NCBI GenBank assembly: GCA_041671025.1
Contig: JBAZCI010000049.1
Location: 1 to 5,300, forward strand
Direction of reading: 5' to 3'
Source: JBAZCI01 sp041671025
GTDB lineage: Bacteria > Patescibacteriota > Patescibacteriia > UBA10025
DNA length: 5,300 bases
In this document: piece after piece, positions 1 through 5,300 of the stretch
Layout: every line of letters begins with the position of its first letter
Numbering within the stretch: position 1 is the first letter of the stretch
The notes under the pieces: model-generated
Database searches by the model: none
Seen by the model: only the letters and a program-made list of their open reading frames with translations
Told to the model about the DNA's origin: nothing
Made by a program: the position numbers and the translations under genes

Positions 1-3
1 GTT

Positions 4-25
4 GATCGGGTCACGGGACCCGATC
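4..25. repeat. Perfect 9-bp hairpin, possible end-of-gene structure
   Basis: GATCGGGTC (4-12) is followed by a 4-base loop and its exact reverse complement GACCCGATC (17-25). The stem is GC-rich and would be stable in RNA or as a DNA cruciform. On the plus strand no T-run follows it (TACCCGGATATATTT), so it does not look like a standard intrinsic terminator in that direction. The minus-strand tail lies outside the window. It could be the end structure of an unseen upstream gene. The structure is seen directly; the function is not known. Confidence 0.6.
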
Positions 26-70
26 TACCCGGATATATTTGAGTCCCTGTCATGACACATCACACTAGGC

Positions 71-153
71 AAGCGCACCTTAGAGAAGGTGCGCTTGGAG
101 GTATGTATACATACAGGAGATACATACACATAGAGCACCTTCTCTAAGGTGCG
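71..153. repeat. Nested palindromic element (BIME-like) with 19-bp inverted repeats
   Basis: CGCACCTTAGAGAAGGTGC at 74-92 recurs as its exact reverse complement at 135-153, with 42 bases between. Each copy is itself a hairpin: an 11-bp stem 71-81/86-96 with loop AGAG, and a 7-bp stem 135-141/146-152 with loop CTCT. Between them lies the perfect 14-bp palindrome GTATGTATACATAC (101-114). ATACATACA occurs twice, at 107-115 and 120-128, so GTATGTAT (101-108) can also pair with ATACATAC (120-127), extending the large fold-back. The region can therefore form three small hairpins or one long stem. Paired inverted palindromic units are the layout of REP/BIME elements and of some small inverted-repeat elements. 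Neither flank has a clear T-run, so a terminator role is weakly supported. The identity is inference; the repeats are directly visible. Confidence 0.8.
101..114. repeat. Perfect 14-bp palindrome at the centre of the element
   Basis: GTATGTATACATAC equals its own reverse complement. It sits between the two 19-bp inverted units and is immediately preceded by GGAG (97-100). A symmetrical AT-rich site of this size could be an operator for a dimeric regulator, or the apex of a cruciform. It lies 58 bases upstream of the predicted mfd -35 box, which is far for a simple repressor site. No regulator gene is visible in the window. Confidence 0.5.
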
Positions 154-171
154 AAACTTTTAAATACCCCC

Positions 172-200
172 TTGCCCTTTTCCCCGGCCTGCGCTATACT
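172..200 (+). promoter_or_regulatory. Predicted sigma-70-type promoter for mfd
   Basis: TTGCCC (172-177, four of six matches to TTGACA) and TATACT (195-200, five of six matches to TATAAT) are separated by exactly 17 bases, the optimal spacing. Transcription would begin near A207, giving a 5' leader of about 33 nt before the mfd GTG codon at 240. The site lies just downstream of the palindromic element, whose last unit ends 18 bases before the -35 box. It is the best promoter I can see for the three-gene unit. It is a motif-based prediction only. Confidence 0.6.
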
Positions 201-239
201 CCCCCCAGCACAATGTAAAAAAGTGGTAACGTTTTTTCT

Positions 240-3200
240 GTGGAACAAAGCTCCCATCCGCTCGCTGGACTTGGGGCTCCTTCCGTCATACCCCGGCTGA
301 TTCGACACTTCGAAAAAGACCAGGAGGTATACGTGAGCGGGGTTCAAAGCCGCACCGCGCAAACATATCTCATATCATCGATACCTTCACTCGCTCAAAA
401 CAGCGGAGTGTTTTGGCTGACCGCAAACGACAAAGAAGAAGAAATTATCTTCCAACTGCTCACTTACTGGCTCCCGGGAGCAACTATTTTGCAGGGATCA
501 CTGGAGCTTACCCCTGATCAATTGATGATTTTTGATAGCGGCAAGCCGTTTATCCTGGTCACTTCAGCTGAACACACGATACGGACAATTCCCCATCCGG
601 ATGAATTGGCCGCCTCAGTACTGCACCTCGAACTAAATCAGCGCATCTCACCGTCAGACGTCGCACAGGAATGCGTCAAGCGCGGATACGAATGGAATAC
701 GAATGCGGATAAACCGGGTGCATTTGCCCGCCGCGGAAGCATTGTTGATGTGTTCATCGTCGGTACAAACGTCCCCATACGCATTGAATGCGACGAACAG
801 CGGATTGCCAGCATTATGCCGTTTGACCAGCTGAGCAAGAAGCGCAAGGAGCCGCTGGAAACGCTCGATGTCATTCCGGCAAAACTGCACGCGAGTCATC
901 GGGCAAACCTGTGGGCATACCTGGCCCGGGCCAAAAATCCGGTCGTGATTATGGAATCGCCCGACGAGCTTGAAGAACGCGTGAGTGATTGGGAGAAAAT
1001 CCAAAAGCATGTCACAGAATTCCGCAGAGTTGTCCTGGAAACATTTCGCACCCGCCAGCGAAGCGTACTTCTTTCATATCGCCGGGCGCCTCTCTACTAT
1101 AACCGGCTGAAAACCCTTGCAGACGATATCAAGAAGTATGCAAAAGAGGTTATGCAGGTTATCGTCGCCACAAAAAAGCGCGCTGAATTGACTAAACTGT
1201 TTCACGAGTATCGTGTCAAAACAGATATTCTGTGGCTTGAAAATCCGCCCCCTGTTGTTAACGGCTTTATCAATGAAAAAGAACATATCCTGTTCCTCTC
1301 TGATCAGGAGATATTCGGATACACCGACATCGACTACTCCCTGCCCCGGCGCGTGGAAACCGCATTTATCACCGAACTGCGTCCGGGCGACTACGTCGTT
1401 CATATCGACCACGGTGTCGCACGGTTCAAAGGCATGACACGAAATGTGGTCGAAGATATCTCCCGCGAATACTTTGTGTTGGAATACGCCGAGAATGACA
1501 AATTATACGTACCTGTGGAAACGGCAGAAAAGGTAAATAAATATATCGGACTCGCACACCCGAAATTACACCGCCTATCCGGCGGACAGTGGTATCAGAT
1601 AACACGCAAAATTAAAGAGGAAGCGAAACTGCTCGCACAGGACCTACTGAAACTCTATGCGCGCCGGAACACCAGCGCCGGGAAGAAGCTTGGCACAAAA
1701 ACTCAGGAGGAAACCGGACTTGAACAGTCGTTCCCTTTTGAAGAAACACCTGATCAGCTTCGTGCGATCTCAGAAGTCGAAAAAGACCTCATGAGCGATA
1801 CGCCGATGGACCGGCTGATCTGCGGAGACGTCGGCTTCGGCAAAACAGAGGTGGCGATACGCGCGGCGTTTAAAGCGGTTATGAACGGCATGCAGGTGGC
1901 CCTCCTGTCCCCCACTACTATTCTTACTCAGCAGCACTTTGATACCTTTCGCGAACGCCTCAAGCAATTTAACATTCCCGTAGCCATCCTGTCCCGTTTT
2001 GCATCAGACCATGACGAACAACAGACGATCATCGGCCTCAAGACCGGCGACGTTAAAATCGTCATCGGCACACACCGCCTCCTCTCTCCCGACATCGTTT
2101 TTAAAAACCTCGGACTCATCATTATCGACGAGGAACAGCGTTTTGGCGTCCAGCATAAAGAACGACTCAAATCGCTGCGTACGGAAGCTCATATCTTAAC
2201 GCTTACCGCTACGCCCATCCCCCGGACACTGAATATCGCGTTGTCAGGCATCCGCGACGTAAGCATTATCGAAACGCCTCCCGAAGGCCGCCTCCCGATC
2301 GAAACGATTATCGAGCGCCATGACACCAACATTATCATCAAAGCTATCCGCGCGGAACTCGGACGCAAGGGCCAAGTGTATTATCTCTATAATAATGTAG
2401 AGACGATTGAATTTGCCGCACAGGAAATCAACAAGCTCATTCCAGAAGCAAAAATCGGCATTGCACACGGCAAATTGTCCGAGAAACAGCTCGCACGTAC
2501 CATGCACGATTTTGACACCGGTAAGACAAATATACTCGTCTGTTCGACTATTATTGAGAACGGCCTAGATATTCCCAACGTCAATACACTGATCGTCGAG
2601 CAGACAACTAAATTCGGACTTGCACAGCTCTACCAACTCCGTGGCCGCATCGGGCGCGGGTACCGGCAGGCATACGCATATTTCCTTTACGATCGGAAAA
2701 AGCTCACCGGCATGGCAAAACAGCGACTACAGGCCCTCCTGGAGGCAAAAGAACTCGGGAGCGGATTCCAGCTCGCCCTGCGCGACTTAGAAATCCGGGG
2801 CACCGGTAATATCTTAGGAAAAGAGCAACACGGCAAAGTTTCGGCGATCGGACTCGCCATGTACACCCGCCTGCTTGCACAAGCTGTCCAGGAGCTTAAA
2901 ACCGGCAAGGTGCAGAATATTCGCGATGTCAGCGTAGATCTGCCCGTAGAAATCGGCATTCCCAAAACCTTTATCACCGCAGAAAGTGAACGGCTGATCG
3001 TGTATCAAAAATTGGCTAACTTGGGCACGCCCGACGAACTGCATGCATTCGCAAAGCGGATCACGTACAAACAAAAAGTGCCGCTTCCGCTCAAAAATCT
3101 TTTTGATGTCTTGGAAATAAAACTGCTCTCGCAAAAAACTGACATTACGACGATTGATACCGTCACCATACCCGGTGAAGCGGGTGTCAAACGAAAACGG

Positions 3201-3413
3201 ATTGTGATAAGTTTTGCCCATCATTTAGATCCAAAAAAGCTCGGACCCCTGCTGGAAAAGAACGGGCATTGGCAATTTACGCAAAACCAAATAAAGATTG
3301 ACCTCGAGCATCTCGGGGAAAACTGGCTCGAGGAACTGAAGAAAGCGATTCAACTATGGCATTTGGGAACGCCTGCACAGGAAGAAACCGCGCCTCAGAG
3401 CGCAAAAACATAA
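240..3413 (+). CDS. mfd: Transcription-repair coupling factor Mfd
   Basis: Mfd is a DNA translocase that pushes stalled RNA polymerase off DNA and recruits UvrA to the lesion. The domains appear in family order. The UvrB-homology module (about 15-215) contains ARRGSIVDVF (163-172). A linker follows, then the CarD-like polymerase-interaction domain (about 380-440, PGDYVVHIDHG). The superfamily 2 motor has Walker A GFGKT (532-536), motif II DEEQ (630-633), TATPIPRT (656-663) and motif VI QLRGRIGRG (799-807). The TRG translocation motif is near 843-866, and a C-terminal D7 domain spans about 905-1045. At 1057 residues it is shorter than E. coli Mfd (1148), with the shortfall mainly before the polymerase-interaction domain. 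D7 is divergent: the usual DRFG turn reads KRITYKQK (939-946). GTG at 240 is the first start after the in-frame TAA at 216-218; no clear Shine-Dalgarno precedes it. The gene ends TAA, 43 nt before dprA. The identification is secure. Confidence 0.97.
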   Translation: MEQSSHPLAGLGAPSVIPRLIRHFEKDQEVYVSGVQSRTAQTYLISSIPSLAQNSGVFWLTANDKEEEIIFQLLTYWLPGATILQGSLELTPDQLMIFDSGKPFILVTSAEHTIRTIPHPDELAASVLHLELNQRISPSDVAQECVKRGYEWNTNADKPGAFARRGSIVDVFIVGTNVPIRIECDEQRIASIMPFDQLSKKRKEPLETLDVIPAKLHASHRANLWAYLARAKNPVVIMESPDELEERVSDWEKIQKHVTEFRRVVLETFRTRQRSVLLSYRRAPLYYNRLKTLADDIKKYAKEVMQVIVATKKRAELTKLFHEYRVKTDILWLENPPPVVNGFINEKEHILFLSDQEIFGYTDIDYSLPRRVETAFITELRPGDYVVHIDHGVARFKGMTRNVVEDISREYFVLEYAENDKLYVPVETAEKVNKYIGLAHPKLHRLSGGQWYQITRKIKEEAKLLAQDLLKLYARRNTSAGKKLGTKTQEETGLEQSFPFEETPDQLRAISEVEKDLMSDTPMDRLICGDVGFGKTEVAIRAAFKAVMNGMQVALLSPTTILTQQHFDTFRERLKQFNIPVAILSRFASDHDEQQTIIGLKTGDVKIVIGTHRLLSPDIVFKNLGLIIIDEEQRFGVQHKERLKSLRTEAHILTLTATPIPRTLNIALSGIRDVSIIETPPEGRLPIETIIERHDTNIIIKAIRAELGRKGQVYYLYNNVETIEFAAQEINKLIPEAKIGIAHGKLSEKQLARTMHDFDTGKTNILVCSTIIENGLDIPNVNTLIVEQTTKFGLAQLYQLRGRIGRGYRQAYAYFLYDRKKLTGMAKQRLQALLEAKELGSGFQLALRDLEIRGTGNILGKEQHGKVSAIGLAMYTRLLAQAVQELKTGKVQNIRDVSVDLPVEIGIPKTFITAESERLIVYQKLANLGTPDELHAFAKRITYKQKVPLPLKNLFDVLEIKLLSQKTDITTIDTVTIPGEAGVKRKRIVISFAHHLDPKKLGPLLEKNGHWQFTQNQIKIDLEHLGENWLEELKKAIQLWHLGTPAQEETAPQSAKT

Positions 3414-3456
3414 TCAGATAATCGCCATTCGGGAAACATTATTTCGCAGTGCTGAT

Positions 3457-4614
3457 ATGCGCACGACACTTGCTACCTCCCCCGCATCTCCCCCTCCGCC
3501 GTCACAGACTGAACGGGCGCATTGGGTTGCCTTTTCACATTGCGCACCAATAGGTCCAAAACAGTTTAGTCGCCTCATATCTTCATTTCCCTCACTGGAA
3601 ACCGCATGGAACGCATCAGATGAAGAACTGCGCAGTATCGGCATAACCGACAAGGCAATCGAGGCGCGCACTAAGAATCTCGAAACATTTCCCGATCCGG
3701 TGAAACTCCTTGAGAACATCACTGATGCAGGAATTGACGTCGTGACGATACGCGATGATCAGTACCCGCGCTTGCTCAAAGAAATTCCCGACCATCCCTA
3801 CGTCCTCTACACGCGCGGGACACTGACCGACATGCGAACAACGCTTGGTATCGTCGGCACCCGACGTGCTACATCATACGGGATTGAGGTTGCTAGACGA
3901 TTTGCGCAGGAACTCGCCGGCGCGGGAGTAGGCATCATCTCCGGGCTGGCGCTCGGGATAGACGCGGCATCACACGCTGCAGCCGTAGAAGCGCAGGGAT
4001 ACACGATCGCCGTGCTCGGCTCAGGCGTTGACGACATTTACCCCCGCACCAACCAGGGACTGGCGGACAGCATCATCGCGAATAACGGATGTATTCTTTC
4101 TGAATTTCCGCCGGGTACCTTTCCGCAAAAGCAGCATTTCCCCATACGAAACCGTATTATCGCGGGCCTTTCCAAGGGCGTACTGGTTATTGAGGGCGGC
4201 CAGGATTCGGGATCCCTCATCACCGCTCGTCTCGCCCTGGAGTATAACCGTGACGTTATGGCGGTACCCGGAGATATTTTCCGCGATATGTCGGCGGGTC
4301 CCAACCGTCTTATTCAGATGGGAGCAACGCTCGTTACACGGCCGCACGATGTCATGGAAACACTGGGGGAAGGAAACGCTGAAAATATTCACAGGGTTGA
4401 CAATCCAGGAATGATCAGCAACAATCAACTGCATACGCAAACAACCGCGGAAGAGCGCGCACTACTCGACCTTCTCGCACACGCGCCGCGCCATGTTGAC
4501 GAACTTATACATTTAAGTGCATTATCACCTGCAGTGGTCAGCGCCGCCCTTACTACCATGGAACTCAAAGGCGCGATCCGCAACATCGGCGGCATGAATT
4601 ACGTACGTCATTAA
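3457..4614 (+). CDS. dprA: DNA processing protein DprA (Smf)
   Basis: DprA binds incoming single-stranded DNA in the cytoplasm and loads RecA onto it during natural transformation; it also occurs in many species not known to be competent. The 385 residues cover the full family layout. An Ala/Pro/Ser-rich leader (about 5-16) precedes a helical SAM/HhH-like region (about 20-80, with HCAPIGPKQF at 28-37). The Rossmann-like DNA-binding core has GIVGTRR (131-137), SGLALGIDAASH (162-173), SEFPPG (215-220), FPIRNRIIAGLS (228-239), GGQDSGS (247-253) and AVPGDIF (269-275). A C-terminal winged-helix domain spans about 330-385. ATG at 3457 is the first ATG, GTG or TTG of this frame after the mfd stop. 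No Shine-Dalgarno is seen upstream (TTCGCAGTGCTGAT). The gene lies 43 nt after mfd and 12 nt before topA and is probably co-transcribed with both. No com uptake gene is visible here, so competence cannot be inferred from this window. Confidence 0.96.
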   Translation: MRTTLATSPASPPPPSQTERAHWVAFSHCAPIGPKQFSRLISSFPSLETAWNASDEELRSIGITDKAIEARTKNLETFPDPVKLLENITDAGIDVVTIRDDQYPRLLKEIPDHPYVLYTRGTLTDMRTTLGIVGTRRATSYGIEVARRFAQELAGAGVGIISGLALGIDAASHAAAVEAQGYTIAVLGSGVDDIYPRTNQGLADSIIANNGCILSEFPPGTFPQKQHFPIRNRIIAGLSKGVLVIEGGQDSGSLITARLALEYNRDVMAVPGDIFRDMSAGPNRLIQMGATLVTRPHDVMETLGEGNAENIHRVDNPGMISNNQLHTQTTAEERALLDLLAHAPRHVDELIHLSALSPAVVSAALTTMELKGAIRNIGGMNYVRH

Positions 4615-4626
4615 TCCGTATCCAGA

Positions 4627-5300
4627 ATGAAAAAAAGCCTCGTCATCGTCGAATCACCCACCAAAGCCAAGACATTAACCAAATTTCTCGGCGCCGGCTA
4701 TACGATTGAATCATCGTACGGCCATCTTCGCGACCTCCCGAAAAGCAAGATGGGCGTAGACATCGAAAAGGACTTTGAACCGACATACGTCATCCCCAAA
4801 GACAAGCAGAAAACGGTTACCAAGCTCCAAAAATTGGCTCAAAAGGCTGAAACGATCTACTTTGCAACTGACGAAGACCGCGAGGGAGAAGCTATCGCCT
4901 GGCACCTGGTCGAAGTGATTGAACCGCCGAAGGAGAAAATCAAGCGGATTGTTTTTCATGAAATTACAAAAGAAGCTATCCTCGAGGCGATCAAGACGCC
5001 GCGTGATATCGACAAGCATATGGTCGATGCACAGCAGGCTCGCCGTGTACTCGACAGACTCGTCGGGTATGAACTCTCTCCGTTCCTCTGGAGAAAGGTA
5101 GCCCGGGGATTGTCAGCCGGCCGTGTACAATCCGTCGCTGTCCGCCTTATCGTCGAACGGGAACGCGAAATCAATGCGTTCAAACCTCAGGAATATTGGA
5201 CGATCGAGGCTGAGTTTATCAGCGAGAAAGACGCATCGATCACCCTCTCGTCAAAACTGGTCGCCAGAGACGGGAAAACGCTGGACAAGATGGCCATCGG
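4627..5300 (+). CDS. topA: DNA topoisomerase I (type IA), 5' partial
   Basis: The frame opens at ATG 4627 and stays open for 224 codons to the window edge, so the gene is cut by the window rather than broken. TopA nicks one strand and passes the other through to relax negative supercoils. The Toprim domain shows LVIVESPTKAKT (5-16), with the catalytic-type Glu9, and the metal-binding TDEDREGEAIAWHL (81-94), with Asp82, Asp84 and Glu86. FHEIT (110-114) and QARRVLDRLVGYELSPFLW (137-155) follow. GLSAGRVQSVAVRLIVERE (161-179) is the conserved DNA-binding segment of the family. The active-site tyrosine region and any C-terminal zinc ribbons lie beyond the window. The start is fixed by the close match of residues 4-16 to the family N-terminus. 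Only 12 nt separate it from the dprA stop, and that gap (TCCGTATCCAGA) has no good Shine-Dalgarno sequence. Translation may depend on coupling with dprA. Confidence 0.97.
   Translation, partial: MKKSLVIVESPTKAKTLTKFLGAGYTIESSYGHLRDLPKSKMGVDIEKDFEPTYVIPKDKQKTVTKLQKLAQKAETIYFATDEDREGEAIAWHLVEVIEPPKEKIKRIVFHEITKEAILEAIKTPRDIDKHMVDAQQARRVLDRLVGYELSPFLWRKVARGLSAGRVQSVAVRLIVEREREINAFKPQEYWTIEAEFISEKDASITLSSKLVARDGKTLDKMAI

Noticed and set aside
1..55. C-terminal tail of an upstream plus-strand gene (frame 2, stop TGA 53-55)
   Set aside because: Only 17 codons are visible, and the stretch includes a perfect 9-bp hairpin. The residues match nothing I recognise, so a coding call cannot be supported.
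135..165. Intrinsic terminator formed by the second hairpin plus the following ACTTTTAAAT
   Set aside because: The stem has 7 bp and the T-run is only four bases and starts several bases after the stem, so it does not meet the usual pattern. It remains possible but unsupported.
217..237. A6 and T6 runs around GTGGTAACG just before the mfd start, a possible hairpin
   Set aside because: The stem would be only six A-T pairs with a 9-base loop and a mismatch at the loop edge, too weak to call as a terminator or a translational switch.
144..362. 72-codon minus-strand open frame across the mfd promoter and start
   Set aside because: It overlaps the predicted promoter and the mfd 5' end, resembles no family I know, and has no visible promoter or ribosome binding site of its own.
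2127..2138. DEEQ instead of DEAH/DEEH in motif II of Mfd, considered as a missing key residue
   Set aside because: DEEQRFGV is a common form in the Mfd family, for example in Bacillus, so it is not an anomaly.
2814..3224. 136-codon minus-strand open frame inside mfd
   Set aside because: It lies wholly antisense to strongly conserved mfd coding sequence and shows no recognisable motif, so it is a shadow frame.
3410..3423. Direct repeat ATAATC-AG-ATAATC at the mfd stop
   Set aside because: A six-base repeat at a single site is expected by chance, and nothing nearby suggests a binding site or attachment site.

Overview
The window holds three co-directional plus-strand genes of DNA repair, recombination and topology: mfd (240-3413, complete), dprA (3457-4614, complete) and the 5' part of topA (4627-5300, cut by the window edge). 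They are preceded by a 239-base non-coding stretch rich in palindromes. All three products are recognisable from conserved motifs, and I see no frameshift, transposase gene, tRNA, rRNA or CRISPR array.

Organism (inference): a bacterium with about half G+C, using TAA for both visible stop codons. The Mfd is compact (1057 residues), the DprA is full length, and the TopA N-terminus carries a DLPKSK-type segment. No start codon has a convincing Shine-Dalgarno sequence. Together with the unusual mfd-dprA-topA order, this would fit a Patescibacteria/CPR-type genome. The taxonomic call is tentative because no marker gene is present and no search was possible.

Layout: 1-171 has no supportable gene. 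It contains a 9-bp hairpin (4-25) and then a nested palindromic element (71-153). In that element, two inverted copies of a 19-bp sequence, each itself a hairpin, flank a perfect 14-bp palindrome. A good sigma-70-type promoter (172-200, 17-bp spacer) follows and should drive mfd from about position 207. The gaps mfd-dprA (43 nt) and dprA-topA (12 nt) contain no visible terminator, so the three genes probably form one transcription unit.

How the genes relate: Mfd removes stalled RNA polymerase and recruits nucleotide excision repair. DprA binds single-stranded DNA and loads RecA during uptake of transforming DNA. TopA relaxes the negative supercoils that build up behind polymerases and forks. 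dprA next to topA is a familiar bacterial pairing, and mfd at the head of the unit is the less usual part. The coding region is mostly ordinary. The parts most worth a second look are the palindromic element upstream of the promoter, the lack of Shine-Dalgarno sequences, and a substitution in the UvrA-binding face of Mfd.
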